Positions 1-8,127 of a stretch of DNA of 64,000 nucleotides are shown piece after piece. The DNA is taken from assembly GCF_008065375.1 (NCBI RefSeq), contig NZ_VJYI01000013.1, positions 186,001 through 250,000 on the forward strand, written 5' to 3'. Below the pieces are notes generated by a model. That model was not told the DNA's origin. It saw only the letters and a list, made by a program, of their open reading frames with translations, and did no database searches. This DNA is from Nonomuraea sp. SYSU D8015. GTDB taxonomy: Bacteria; Actinomycetota; Actinomycetes; Streptosporangiales; Streptosporangiaceae. Both the position numbers and the translations under genes were made by a program. Within the stretch, counting starts at the first letter, position 1, and every line of letters begins with the position of its first letter.

Positions 1-752
1 AGCAGCTCCTCGTCGCCGGTCTCGACGGCCACGTCCACCACGCCGGAGGCCAGGTAGAGGGCCCGCACGACGTGCCCGCGGAACACCTGTGCCTGCCGGA
101 CCGGCATGTCGTCCTGGTAGTAGGCGCGGCCGAAGGGGATGTCGGCGAGCGCGGGCAGGCCGCGCCGGTCGACGAAGCGCCGGGCCATCTCCAGGTAGCG
201 CTCGGCCCCGGTCACCCGGTAGAGCTCGACCAGCGCCATCTCGATCTCCGGGTGCCCGCAGGTCTCGGTGCCCTCCATGAACCGGCGGCAGACGTGGTCG
301 GCGGCCCGCACCGCCACCTGCGTCAGCCGGTCCTCGCCGTGCATGCGCAGCCGGGCGACCCCGGCCTGGATGAGGTGGCCGAAGCAGTAGAGCTCGTGAC
401 CCCACTCGAAGTCGGTGTAGCGGCTGCCGGACCAGCGGGTGTTGATGTAGCCGTCGCCCTCCTGGGCCTGGGCCACGGTCTCGGCCAGCGCGGGCAGCCC
501 GGGGTGGTCGGCCCAGGCCATGGCCTCCAGCAGCTTGTAGATCTCGGAGTCGCTGAACTCCCGGCCCCTGCGGGGGCGCTCGCCCCGGAAGTTGCCGATC
601 CAGCCTTCGCGCTCTTCCCATTCCTGGCAGTGGGCGATCGTGACCTCGCGGTTGAGCGCGACCCGGTCGCCCCAGAAACCGGGCGAGGTGCGTACGGCGT
701 CGAGGCCGAGGGGGGACAGCACGCCCGACGAGGGCAGGACGGGGTTAGCCAC
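1..752 (-). CDS. GH127-family glycoside hydrolase (beta-L-arabinofuranosidase type), partial
   Basis: N-terminal 250 residues of a large glycoside hydrolase; the rest lies beyond the left edge. The reading starts VANPVLPSSGVLSPL and continues through an all-helical barrel-type sequence (FSDSEIYKLLEAMAW, GDGYINTRW, EWGHELYCFGH, HPEIEMALVELYR) characteristic of the DUF1680/GH127 family, which removes L-arabinofuranose from plant cell-wall glycans. The catalytic Glu/Cys part of the family is not in the window. The GTG start at 752 follows an AGGAGCTC ribosome site and overlaps the end of the permease gene by 8 bp, so it is the last visible gene of the ABC-transporter operon. No signal peptide is visible, so it probably acts on imported oligosaccharides in the cytoplasm (inference). 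Confidence 0.8.
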   Translation of the reverse strand, partial: MANPVLPSSGVLSPLGLDAVRTSPGFWGDRVALNREVTIAHCQEWEEREGWIGNFRGERPRRGREFSDSEIYKLLEAMAWADHPGLPALAETVAQAQEGDGYINTRWSGSRYTDFEWGHELYCFGHLIQAGVARLRMHGEDRLTQVAVRAADHVCRRFMEGTETCGHPEIEMALVELYRVTGAERYLEMARRFVDRRGLPALADIPFGRAYYQDDMPVRQAQVFRGHVVRALYLASGVVDVAVETGDEEL

Positions 753-1509
753 GCAGAGCTCCTGACATGAATCCGCGCACGTAGTGGCGCTGCAACACGA
801 TGAAGAGAATGAGACAGGGGAATGCCATGACCATGACGCCGGCCTGGAGCATGCCGTAGTCGATCGCGCCGAACGTCTGCTGCGTCATGCTCACCACGGC
901 CACCGGCAGGGTGAACGACGCGCCGTCGTTGAGCAGGATGAGCGGCGCGAAGAAGTCGTTCCACGAGGCGAGGAACGCGAACAGGCCCACCGTGATCAGC
1001 GCGGGGCGCACGGCCTGGAGCAGGATCCTGGAGAAGGCGCGGAACGTCCCGCAGCCGTCCACCAGCGCCGCCTCCTCCAGCTCGCGCGGCAGCGCCTCGA
1101 ACGCGTTGCGCATCATGAACAGCGCGAACGGCAGCTGGAACATCACGAACACCAGCGACAGCCCGACGAGGGAGTTCTGCAGGCCCAGGTAGCCGAGCAG
1201 CACGTAGAGCGGGATGAGGATGGTCGCGTACGGCACCATGAGGATCGCCAGCGTGGCGAGGAACAGCAGGTTCTTGCCGGGGAAGTCGAAGCGGGCGAAC
1301 CCGTACCCGCCGAGCGCGGAGACGACCAGCGTGCCCGCCACGGTCATGCCGGAGACCAGCACGCTGTTGGTCGCGTACGTGCCGACGCCCTCGCCGAAGC
1401 GGGCCATCTCCAGGTAGTTGGACGGCTCCTCCAGCGAGGCGTAGCCGCTCCACACCAGCGGGAACAGGAACAGCACCGCCAGGCAGGACAGCGTGAGGTA
1501 ACGGCTCAT
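745..1509 (-). CDS. Carbohydrate ABC transporter permease, MalG type
   Basis: 254-residue inner-membrane permease of the CUT1 sugar-importer class. About six hydrophobic segments are visible, and the cytoplasmic EAA loop that docks the ATPase is present near residues 140-160 (LPRELEEAALVDGCGTF). It has the short N-terminus usual for MalG-like subunits. Its ATG overlaps the stop of the MalF-type gene by 4 bp (ATGA), showing translational coupling. No ATP-binding subunit is encoded nearby; CUT1 systems in actinomycetes commonly share the MsiK ATPase encoded elsewhere. The neighbouring GH127 gene suggests the cargo is an arabinose-containing oligosaccharide (inference). Confidence 0.93.
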   Translation of the reverse strand: MSRYLTLSCLAVLFLFPLVWSGYASLEEPSNYLEMARFGEGVGTYATNSVLVSGMTVAGTLVVSALGGYGFARFDFPGKNLLFLATLAILMVPYATILIPLYVLLGYLGLQNSLVGLSLVFVMFQLPFALFMMRNAFEALPRELEEAALVDGCGTFRAFSRILLQAVRPALITVGLFAFLASWNDFFAPLILLNDGASFTLPVAVVSMTQQTFGAIDYGMLQAGVMVMAFPCLILFIVLQRHYVRGFMSGALRG

Positions 1510-2420
1510 CGCAGCCTCCGCATCATCAGCGTGTTGAGCCCGACGAGGGCCACGAGCAGCACGACCGACAGCGCCGCGGCGCCGCCCAGGTCGAAGCGGA
1601 AGAACGCGTCACGGTAGACGACCATGACCATGGAGACCGTGCTGTTGTCGGGGCCGCCGTTGGTGAAGACGAAGAACTGGTCGAAGGCGAGCAGGGAGCC
1701 CGTGACGCTGAGGATGAGCATCAGCGCCAGCGTCGGCCGGAGCAGCGGGAGGGTGATCTTGGTGAAGACCTGCCAGCGGTTGGCCCCGTCGCTCCTCGCG
1801 GCCTCGTACACCTCGGTCGGGATGGCCTGCAGGCCGGTCAGCAGGATGAGCATGTTGAACCCGGCGAACCGCCAGATGACCAGCGTGATCGTGGAGAACA
1901 GCGCCATGTTCGGCGTGCCGATCCACTTCACCGGCTCGTCGGTGATGCCCAGCGACTGGAGCATCGGGTCGATGGGGCCGAAGTCGTTGTTCAGCATGCC
2001 GTAGAACAGCAGGGCCGCGGCGGCGAAGCCGACCGCGCCGGGCAGGAAGAACGCGGTCCTGAAGAAGCCGATGCCCGGTTTGCGGTCCTGCACGAGCAGG
2101 GCCAGGCCGAGCGCCGCCGCGGACAGCACGACGGTGGTGATCGCGGTGTACTTGAGCGTGAAGAAGACGGCGTCGACGAAGAGCGGATTGTCGGCGATCT
2201 TGGTGTAGTTGGCGGGGGCGTTGAACGTGGCCTGGCCGAGCAGGGGCCAGCGGTTGAGCGACATCCAGACGACCAGCACCAGGGGCGCGATGAAGAGCAC
2301 GCCCACGATGACGGCCGTCGGCGCCGCGTACAGCCAGCCCTGGACCTTCCTGCTCCGCCACCGGGCGGACGGCGCGGAGTGTGCCGCCTTCCGCCCGGTA
2401 CGGTTGATCGTCAAGGTCAT
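1506..2420 (-). CDS. Carbohydrate ABC transporter permease, MalF type
   Basis: 304-residue permease partner of the MalG-type subunit. The N-terminus is a basic cytoplasmic stretch followed by a first membrane helix (LYAAPTAVIVGVLFIAPLVL), then five further helices. The EAA motif lies near residue 205 (EVYEAARSDGANRW). It overlaps the binding-protein gene by 4 bp and the MalG gene by 4 bp, so the three transporter genes form one tight operon read leftward. It would form the channel with the MalG subunit and accept sugar from the lipoprotein encoded at 2417-3697. Confidence 0.93.
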   Translation of the reverse strand: MTLTINRTGRKAAHSAPSARWRSRKVQGWLYAAPTAVIVGVLFIAPLVLVVWMSLNRWPLLGQATFNAPANYTKIADNPLFVDAVFFTLKYTAITTVVLSAAALGLALLVQDRKPGIGFFRTAFFLPGAVGFAAAALLFYGMLNNDFGPIDPMLQSLGITDEPVKWIGTPNMALFSTITLVIWRFAGFNMLILLTGLQAIPTEVYEAARSDGANRWQVFTKITLPLLRPTLALMLILSVTGSLLAFDQFFVFTNGGPDNSTVSMVMVVYRDAFFRFDLGGAAALSVVLLVALVGLNTLMMRRLR

Positions 2421-3697
2421 TGTTGCAGCGACTTCGTGATCTCGGCGTTGAGCTGCGGCAGCTTCGAGACGTCACCGAAGACGGCCTCGCGGGCGTAACG
2501 CAGCCACGGGCCCTGCGGGTCGTTGAAGGTCTGGCCGAAGCGCAGCGCGTACGGGGTCTGGCCCTTGGCCACCAGCGAGTTGATCAGCACCACGCGCGGG
2601 TCCTCGGCGGAGTACTTGTTGTTGGCCAGGTCGGTGCGGGCCAGCACGTCCTTGTTCTTGGCCATGACCTCGACCTGGGCCTGGTCGGAGACCGTCCAGG
2701 ACAGGAACTCCCAGGCGGCGTCGGCGTTCTTACTGGTCGCCGAGATGCCGATGGAGTCGCCGCCGACGAACGTGGACTCGCCGCCGTCGGGGCCGGCGAT
2801 GGGGGTGACACCGATCTTCATGTCCTTGGGCATCAGGCCGAGCGTGGTCGACGGCATCGGCATGACGCCGATCTCCCCCTTGGGGAAGAAGCCGGTCCAG
2901 GTCGGGCCCTGCTCCTCCTTGGCCGTCGGCCCGGTGGCCTTCTTCTCGTACAGGTCGCGGTAGATCTTGAAGACGTCGGTCATCGCTGGCTGGTCGTTCA
3001 GAGACTGCGTGCCCTCGGCGTTCATGACCTGGCCGCCGGCGGCCCAGACGGACGGCCAGAACGTGAAGACGTAGCAGCCGCCGCAGTTGCCACCGAAGAA
3101 CGTGCCGTGGACCTTGCCGTCCTTGCCGAGCTTCTCGTCGATGGTGGTGGCGTGCTGGGCGAACTCCTTCAGCGTCTTCGGGCCCTTCTCGGGGTCGAGC
3201 CCGGCCTTATCGTAGAGATCCTTGTTCCAGAACCAGACCGACAGGTCGAGGGTGTGGGGAAGCGTGTACATCCGGTTGTCGAGCGTGCCCAGCTTCATGT
3301 GCGAGGGGGCCAGGCCGTCCTTGTACGGCAGCTTCGCGACCCTGTCCGTGATGTCCATGAACAGGCCCTGCGAGGTGTAGTTCGGGACGAAAATGACGTC
3401 GGCCGCGAAGACGTCGGGCAGCTGCTTGGCGCCGGCCGCGGCGGCGATGCGCGGCTGGTAGTTGTCCGTGGGGATGACGGTGAGTTTCACCTGGTTCTTG
3501 TGCGTCTTGTTGTACTCCTGGACGAGCCGCTCGCTCTGCGCCTGAGTGGCGGCGCGGGTCCACATGGTGATCGTCACGGGACCGTCCGCGGGCTGCGTGC
3601 CACCACCCCCACCGCCACCGCCTCCGCTGTTGCCGCAGGCAGCTGCTGTGAGCGCTAACACACCGAGGAGGGAGATCCCGGCCAGCCTTCGTCTCAT
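2417..3697 (-). CDS. Extracellular sugar-binding lipoprotein (family 1)
   Basis: 426-residue solute-binding protein. The N-terminus is a lipoprotein signal, MRRRLAGISLLGVLALTAAAC, with cleavage expected before the Cys, then a Gly-rich linker (GNSGGGGGGGGG) and a mature domain beginning VTITMWTR, as in SBP_bac_1 proteins. Aromatic-rich stretches (FWPSVWAAGG, QGPTWTGFFPKGE) suit carbohydrate binding. It is the first gene of the importer operon, divergent from the LacI regulator at 3808. A CG-centred palindrome lies within its signal-peptide codons and another in the promoter gap. The ligand cannot be read from sequence; arabino-oligosaccharide is inferred from the GH127 neighbour. Confidence 0.93.
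   Translation of the reverse strand: MRRRLAGISLLGVLALTAAACGNSGGGGGGGGGTQPADGPVTITMWTRAATQAQSERLVQEYNKTHKNQVKLTVIPTDNYQPRIAAAAGAKQLPDVFAADVIFVPNYTSQGLFMDITDRVAKLPYKDGLAPSHMKLGTLDNRMYTLPHTLDLSVWFWNKDLYDKAGLDPEKGPKTLKEFAQHATTIDEKLGKDGKVHGTFFGGNCGGCYVFTFWPSVWAAGGQVMNAEGTQSLNDQPAMTDVFKIYRDLYEKKATGPTAKEEQGPTWTGFFPKGEIGVMPMPSTTLGLMPKDMKIGVTPIAGPDGGESTFVGGDSIGISATSKNADAAWEFLSWTVSDQAQVEVMAKNKDVLARTDLANNKYSAEDPRVVLINSLVAKGQTPYALRFGQTFNDPQGPWLRYAREAVFGDVSKLPQLNAEITKSLQQ
3647..3662. promoter_or_regulatory. Candidate LacI-family operator inside the binding-protein gene
   Basis: TGTGAGCGCTAACACA is a near-palindrome around AGCGCT (TGTG-AGCGCT-AACA, one mismatched pair). It resembles the CG-centred sites bound by actinobacterial sugar LacI repressors such as CebR (TGGGAGCGCTCCCA). 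It lies 36-51 bp inside the binding-protein coding sequence, where a bound repressor could block elongation. Binding is inferred. Confidence 0.45.
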
Positions 3698-3718
3698 GAT
3701 GTGCTCCTGGACTTAAAG

Positions 3719-3730
3719 GTTTTCGGAAAC
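3719..3730. promoter_or_regulatory. Candidate LacI-family operator in the divergent promoter
   Basis: GTTTTCGGAAAC matches its reverse complement at 10 of 12 positions with a central CG, the usual geometry of a LacI-family half-site pair. It sits 22 bp upstream of the binding-protein start in the 110-bp gap shared with the LacI gene. A second CG-centred box, TTCGAA (3800-3805), lies just before the regulator start codon. Confidence 0.35.
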
Positions 3731-3807
3731 GTAGAAGAAACCTGTGGCCCTGTCAATGGGTGCTAGGGTTCTAAGCAGTTCACAGGCGACGAAAAGGGTT
3801 TCGAAGT

Positions 3808-4821
3808 ATGGCGACAAAGCGGGCGACCATCAACGATGTGGCCTCGCTGGCGGGGGTTTCGATCGCCACCGCGTCGAAGGCGCTCAACGGACGCCAGGAC
3901 GTGCGACCGGCGACGCGCGAGCGCGTGCTCGCCGCCGCGGCGGAGCTCTCCTTCCAGCCGAACGCGCTCGCGCGCGGGCTGCTGTCGGGCCAGACGCGCA
4001 CCGTGGGGCTGCTGACCTCCGACAGCGTCGGCCGGTTCGGCATCCCGGTGCTGCTCGGCGCGGAGGACGCCTTCGGGGCCGACGAGATGGCCGTGCTGCT
4101 CTGTGACGCGCGTGGCGACGCGATCAGGGAGCAGCACCACCTGCGGGCCCTGCTGTCGCGCCGGGTGGACGGGCTGATCGTGGTGGGCGAGAGCACCAAC
4201 CCGCGACCGTCGGTGAGCAAGGACCTCCCGGTGCCCGTCGTGTACGCGTACGGCCCGTCGGAGGACCCGGACGACGTGTCGTTCGTGCCGGACGACGTGG
4301 GGGCCGCCGCCATGGCCGTCAACCACCTGCTGGCGATGGGCCGCCGCAAGATCGCGCACATCACGGGACCTACCCACTACAAGGCCGCCCGAGACCGCGA
4401 GGAGGGGTTGCGCCTGGCGCTCGCGGAGGCGGGGGTCGAGCAGGTGGGGCAGACGTTGTCAGGGCCCTGGTCGCAGCGGTGGGGCAGGCACGCGGCCGAG
4501 ATGCTGCTCATGGCCGAGCCCGACGTGGACGCCGTCTTCTGCGGCAGCGACCAGATCGCCGCCGGGTTCGTGGAGACGGCGCGGGAGCGGGGGCGGCGGG
4601 TGCCGGACGACATCGCGGTGGTCGGTTACGACAACTGGGAGGTGCTTTCCACCGAGACCCGGCCCGCGCTCACCACTGTGGACATGAACCTGGAGCTGCT
4701 GGGGCGGACGGCGGCACAGCACCTGTTCGCCGCCATCGACGGCAAGGCCACCCCGGGGGTGCACAAGATGCCGTGCCAGCTCGTCATCCGCGACTCCACC
4801 TCCCCGCCCGGCGTTTCCTGA
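3808..4821 (+). CDS. LacI-family transcriptional regulator of the sugar operon
   Basis: 337 residues. The N-terminal helix-turn-helix reads TINDVASLAGVSIATASKAL (residues 7-26), followed by the hinge helix region (PNALARGLLSG) and a periplasmic-binding-protein-like sensor domain with the conserved dimer and ligand segments (DGLIVVGES, VDAVFCGSDQIAAG, VVGYDN, PALTTVDMN). It is divergent from the transporter operon with a 110-bp gap, so it most likely represses that operon until an oligosaccharide inducer binds. The ATG at 3808 is the only start that keeps the complete HTH. CG-centred palindromes at 3647, 3719 and 3800 are candidate targets. Confidence 0.93.
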   Translation: MATKRATINDVASLAGVSIATASKALNGRQDVRPATRERVLAAAAELSFQPNALARGLLSGQTRTVGLLTSDSVGRFGIPVLLGAEDAFGADEMAVLLCDARGDAIREQHHLRALLSRRVDGLIVVGESTNPRPSVSKDLPVPVVYAYGPSEDPDDVSFVPDDVGAAAMAVNHLLAMGRRKIAHITGPTHYKAARDREEGLRLALAEAGVEQVGQTLSGPWSQRWGRHAAEMLLMAEPDVDAVFCGSDQIAAGFVETARERGRRVPDDIAVVGYDNWEVLSTETRPALTTVDMNLELLGRTAAQHLFAAIDGKATPGVHKMPCQLVIRDSTSPPGVS

Positions 4822-5042
4822 CCCCGCGCCACACGCCACCCCCCAGCTCCCTCACCCAGGGCATCCGGCCCCTCACGTCACTGCACGACACCGCACTGGC
4901 ACAGCGCGGGCGGTGACACGGAGACCGGACCGACACGGGCACAGCATGGGCATGAGACCGGCACGGGCGCGGGCGCTCGGCGAGGAGCCGGGGCCGAGGC
5001 CGGAATTCCACGTGCAAGGGGATCAGGTGGTTTCCTATACGC

Positions 5043-5312
5043 ATGCCTGATCTCGTTGTGGACGGCGGCGACAAGCTGTGCGTTCAGCTGCTCATCGAGC
5101 TGCGCGGCCACGTCCGCCAGGCCGGTCCCGGCGCCGTGATCCACCTGATCGCCACCGACCCGGCCGCGCCCGTCGACCTGCCGGCCTGGTGCCACCTGAC
5201 CGGGCACACCTACCTGGGCCCCGTCGAGGGGGCGGAGCGGCCCACGTACGCGCTGCGCGTGGCCGGGGCGGCCCAGGAGACCGAAGACGCCAGGCCCTGG
5301 CACGTGGCTTAA
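5043..5312 (+). CDS. TusA-like (SirA family) sulfur-carrier fold protein
   Basis: 89 residues with the two-layer fold pattern of TusA/SirA: VDGGDKLCVQLLIELR, then GPGAVIHLIATDPAAPVDLPAW, CHLTGHTYLG, and a final strand. Family members carry a CPxP active-site motif; here only the Cys remains (KLCVQLL, C13) and both prolines are replaced, so persulfide relay is uncertain. TusA proteins move sulfur for tRNA thiolation or molybdopterin and thiosulfate metabolism, but no sulfur gene is near. The start at 5043 has a weak AGGTGG 12 bp upstream. The stop overlaps a TTAAGCGGTTAA element that precedes the next regulator. Function is unassigned beyond the fold. Confidence 0.65.
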   Translation: MPDLVVDGGDKLCVQLLIELRGHVRQAGPGAVIHLIATDPAAPVDLPAWCHLTGHTYLGPVEGAERPTYALRVAGAAQETEDARPWHVA

Positions 5313-5320
5313 GCGGTTAA
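5309..5320. promoter_or_regulatory. Candidate autoregulatory LacI operator
   Basis: TTAAGCGGTTAA is a 10/12 palindrome with a central CG, 62 bp upstream of the GTG start of the second LacI-type regulator and overlapping the stop of the TusA-like gene. Position and symmetry fit autoregulation; binding is not demonstrated. Confidence 0.35.
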
Positions 5321-5381
5321 TTCCCTCTCCGTCAGCGTGGCCTACAGTAGTGGGGATTACCCGGTTCAGGGAGGGAGCCCC

Positions 5382-6395
5382 GTGAAGCGACCGACGATCG
5401 CCGACATCGCCACCCGGGCGGGTGTGTCCAAGGTGGCGGTGTCCTACGCGCTCAACGGGCAGCCGGGGGTGTCGGAGGCGACGCGGGCCAGGATCGTCGC
5501 CATTGCCGAAGAGATCGGCTGGCGGCCCAACAGCGCCGCCCGGGCACTCAACGGCGCCCGCGCCAACTGCGTCGGCCTCGCACTGTGCCGTCCCGCCCGC
5601 ATCCTCGGCGTCGAGCCCTTCTTCATGGAGCTGATCAGCGGCATCGAGGGCGTGCTCGCCGACCGGTCGTACGCGCTGCTGCTCCAGGTGGTCACCAGCC
5701 ACCGGCAGGAGAGCGAGGTCTACCGGCACTGGTGGGGCGAGAGCCGCATCGACGGCGTCTTCCTCGTCGACCTGCACTCTTCTGACGCCCGGGTGCCCGA
5801 GCTGGAGCGGCTGGGCATGCCGGTCGTCGTCATCGGCCATCCCTCCGAGTCCGGCTCGCTGTCGGCCATCTGGTCCGACGACGGCCAGGCCGTCCGCGAG
5901 ACCGTGGGCTACCTCGTGGCGCTCGGGCACCGCCGCGTCGCGCGGGTGGCCGGGATGCCCGAGCTGGTCCACACCCGGGTGCGCGACCAGGCGTTCGCCG
6001 CGGCGTGCGAAGGGGCGGCCGAGCACGTCATCGTGCACACCGACTACACCGGCGACGAGGGCGCCCGGGCCACCCGGCGGCTGCTCAGCTCGCCCGACCG
6101 GCCCACGGCGATCGTCTACGACAACGACATCATGGCCGTGGCGGGGTTGTCCGTCGCGCAGGAGATGCGGGTCGACGTGCCGCGCGACCTGTCCATCGTG
6201 GCGTGGGACGACTCGCCCCTCTCCCAGGTCGTGCGCCCGCCGCTGACGGCCCTGACCCGCGACATCCCGGCCTACGGCGCGCACGCCGCCCAGCGGCTGC
6301 TGGCGCTGATCGCGGGCGAGAGCGTGCCGCCGTACGAGGACCAGGCCGCCGTCCTCACGCCGCGCGGCAGCACCGGCCCGGCTCCCGGGGCTTGA
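5382..6395 (+). CDS. LacI-family transcriptional regulator (second)
   Basis: 337 residues from the GTG at 5382, chosen because GGAGGGAGC lies directly upstream and because the HTH then starts at the usual distance (VKRPTIADIATRAGVSKVAV). An in-frame GTG at 5337 would add 15 unconserved residues. The sensor domain is complete (GVFLVDLHSSD, PTAIVYDNDIMAVAG, IVAWDDSPLSQVVRPPLTAL). The gene stands alone, with a LysE exporter downstream and no sugar gene adjoining, so its target and effector cannot be named. A weak hairpin follows the stop. Confidence 0.92.
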   Translation: MKRPTIADIATRAGVSKVAVSYALNGQPGVSEATRARIVAIAEEIGWRPNSAARALNGARANCVGLALCRPARILGVEPFFMELISGIEGVLADRSYALLLQVVTSHRQESEVYRHWWGESRIDGVFLVDLHSSDARVPELERLGMPVVVIGHPSESGSLSAIWSDDGQAVRETVGYLVALGHRRVARVAGMPELVHTRVRDQAFAAACEGAAEHVIVHTDYTGDEGARATRRLLSSPDRPTAIVYDNDIMAVAGLSVAQEMRVDVPRDLSIVAWDDSPLSQVVRPPLTALTRDIPAYGAHAAQRLLALIAGESVPPYEDQAAVLTPRGSTGPAPGA

Positions 6396-6406
6396 GCAGC
6401 GCGGCT

Positions 6407-6427
6407 CCGCTCCCGCACCCTGAGCGG
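6407..6427 (+). terminator. Weak hairpin after the second LacI gene
   Basis: CCGCTC (6407-6412) pairs with GAGCGG (6422-6427) across a 9-base loop, 12 bp after the LacI stop codon. There is no T tract, as is common for actinobacterial termination hairpins. It is short, so confidence is low. Confidence 0.3.
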
Positions 6428-6449
6428 GGCGATATGCGACGATTGTGTC

Positions 6450-7085
6450 ATGCCTATCGACCCCCACCTGCTTGCGCTCTTCACTGTCACCACGATCGTC
6501 GCGATGATCACTCCTGGGCCGGACATGCTGTTCGTCCTGGGCTGCGGGATGCGCGGCGGCCCGCGCGCCGGCCTGCTCGCCACGGCCGGCGTGGCCACGA
6601 GCGAGGCGGTCCACGTCGCCGTGGCAGCGGTCGGCCTGGCCGCCCTCTTCGAGGCGGTGCCGGTCGCCTTCACCGTGGTACGCATCGCCGGAGCCGCGTA
6701 CCTGATCTACCTCGGCGTCCAGATGCTGCGTAACCGCAAGGGGGTCGACAGCGAGATGGCCGTGGACGGCCGCGCGGCGCTGACGGGCCGCCGGGCGTTC
6801 AGCAGCGGCCTGCTGACGAACCTGCTGAACCCGAAGATGGTCACCTTCACCATCGCCTTCCTCCCCCAGTTCATCAACCCGGAGCTGGGGCAGGTCTGGC
6901 TGCAGTTCGCGATCCTCGGCGCCATTCTGATCGCGCTGGAGTTCGTGGTGGACGGCACGGTGGGGGTGCTCGGGGGGCGGATCGGCGGCTGGCTGCGCCG
7001 CCGCCACGCCGCCCGTCGCAAGGTCGACATCGCCACCGGCGGCATCTTCATCGGCCTCGGCGTCCGCCTGGCCGTCGAACGCTGA
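6450..7085 (+). CDS. LysE/RhtB-family amino-acid exporter
   Basis: 211-residue membrane protein. It opens with the family signature ITPGPDMLFVLGCGMRGGPRAG after the first helix and continues with the helix containing VRIAGAAYLIYLGVQMLR, the cytoplasmic segment FSSGLLTNLLNPKMVTF and three further hydrophobic spans. RhtB proteins export amino acids such as homoserine, threonine or lysine by proton antiport. It appears monocistronic between two hairpins. The substrate cannot be predicted from sequence. Confidence 0.92.
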   Translation: MPIDPHLLALFTVTTIVAMITPGPDMLFVLGCGMRGGPRAGLLATAGVATSEAVHVAVAAVGLAALFEAVPVAFTVVRIAGAAYLIYLGVQMLRNRKGVDSEMAVDGRAALTGRRAFSSGLLTNLLNPKMVTFTIAFLPQFINPELGQVWLQFAILGAILIALEFVVDGTVGVLGGRIGGWLRRRHAARRKVDIATGGIFIGLGVRLAVER

Positions 7086-7090
7086 CCCGG

Positions 7091-7108
7091 GGCCGGGACA
7101 CCCCGGCC
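7091..7108 (+). terminator. Hairpin terminator after the LysE exporter
   Basis: GGCCGGG (7091-7097) and CCCGGCC (7102-7108) form a perfect 7-bp GC stem with a 4-base ACAC loop, 5 bp after the LysE stop. No T run follows. It is probably a U-less actinobacterial terminator. Confidence 0.5.
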
Positions 7109-7299
7109 ACCGCTCGGCGCGTACCGCGGGCCGGGACGGCGGCTGGCAGACCGCTCGTCTCGACCCACGGCACGTACCGTCCCCTCCTTCGCGGCAAGCT
7201 CAGAATGACGGAGCACGCGGGGTGCCACATGAGTACCCCCATACCTAAATAAATTTGGACGAATCCCAGACATGTGATGAGCGGCGGCGCGGGATGACC

Positions 7300-8055
7300 T
7301 CATCGGGCGGAGACGGCCAGTGCGATGCCCAGCGTTCGCTGGTTCTGGCCGGAGGCCTTGGCGTCGGTGGAGTTGACCGAGTAGACGAGGGTGCGGCTCA
7401 GGTCGCGGGTGGCGCCGACGCCGGCGGCGTAGCCGTGGCGGGCGCCGGTCTTGCCGTAGGCGACGATGCCGCCGGGCGGCACGGCCTTCCCCGAGAACAG
7501 CGCCTTGACGAACTTCTCCAGGTCCGCGACCGTGGAGACGAGATCGCCCGAGGCCCAGGTCGAGGTGACGCTGGTCTCGGTCATGTCGACCACATGGCCC
7601 TCACCGTAGGGGATGGCGCTCTCGAAGCCCGCGGGGACCACCTGGTAGCCCTTGTGGTGCGGGCCGCGGACGCGCGGGGAGGTGCCGGGCAGCAGGCCGG
7701 GCAGGTGGTCCTGGACCGTCCCGTCGAGCGAGACCTTGCGCTCGGCCACGAGCTGCAGCACCACCGCGGTGGTGAACATCTTGGTCACGCTGCCCGCACG
7801 GAAGCGTACGTGCGCCGACGCCTTGCGCTGGGTGGTGAGGTCGGCCACCCCCGTCACGCCCTTCCACGAGCCCTTGGCGCCGCTCACCCGGACGATCGCG
7901 GCGGTGGCCTCGGCCGCGGGCAGGCCTGCGATGGGCTGCTGCAGCGCCGTGGGGTTGATCGGCGGGATGGGCGCGTCCGGGTCGAGCTGGATGACGACCG
8001 GCGGCGGGCAGGCGCTCGGAGTGGGCGCTCGCCGATGCGGCCCATTTCTTCTCAC
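7300..8055 (-). pseudogene. Serine beta-lactamase/D-Ala-D-Ala carboxypeptidase-like gene, internally deleted
   Basis: The reading of 251 codons from GTG 8055 matches the serine beta-lactamase/D-alanyl-D-alanine carboxypeptidase fold. The catalytic SxxK is present (FRAGSVTKMFTTAVV), as is the C-terminal KTG-type motif (YGKTGARHGYAAG). Between them the usual 80-100 residues that carry VRQLLNHTSGL and the YxN motif are absent: the chain jumps from HLPGLLPGTSPRV to GPHHKGYQVVP. The N-terminus also lacks the expected signal peptide. Two missing parts with an otherwise open frame suggest an in-frame deletion in a secreted cell-wall hydrolase. It could still be transcribed; activity is unlikely. Confidence 0.6.
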
Positions 8056-8075
8056 TCCTGAGAGGGAGGAGCAGG

Positions 8076-8093
8076 ATCGCCGGTACCGGCGAT
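8076..8093. promoter_or_regulatory. Perfect 18-bp palindrome in a divergent promoter
   Basis: ATCGCCGGTACCGGCGAT is a perfect inverted repeat without spacer, placed between the decayed carboxypeptidase gene (starting at 8055, leftward) and the membrane protein at 8128 (rightward). Its size and position fit a dimeric repressor operator; the cognate regulator is not evident. Confidence 0.45.
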
Positions 8094-8127
8094 GTCCGCG
8101 GACCCCCGGCGAGGCGACGATTTCCCC

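Noticed and set aside
4878..7007. A long minus-strand reading frame of about 700 codons
   Set aside because: Antisense to the second LacI gene, the TusA-like gene and the LysE gene; its sequence is low-complexity Arg/Ala/Gly/His without any domain, as expected for a third-position GC shadow.
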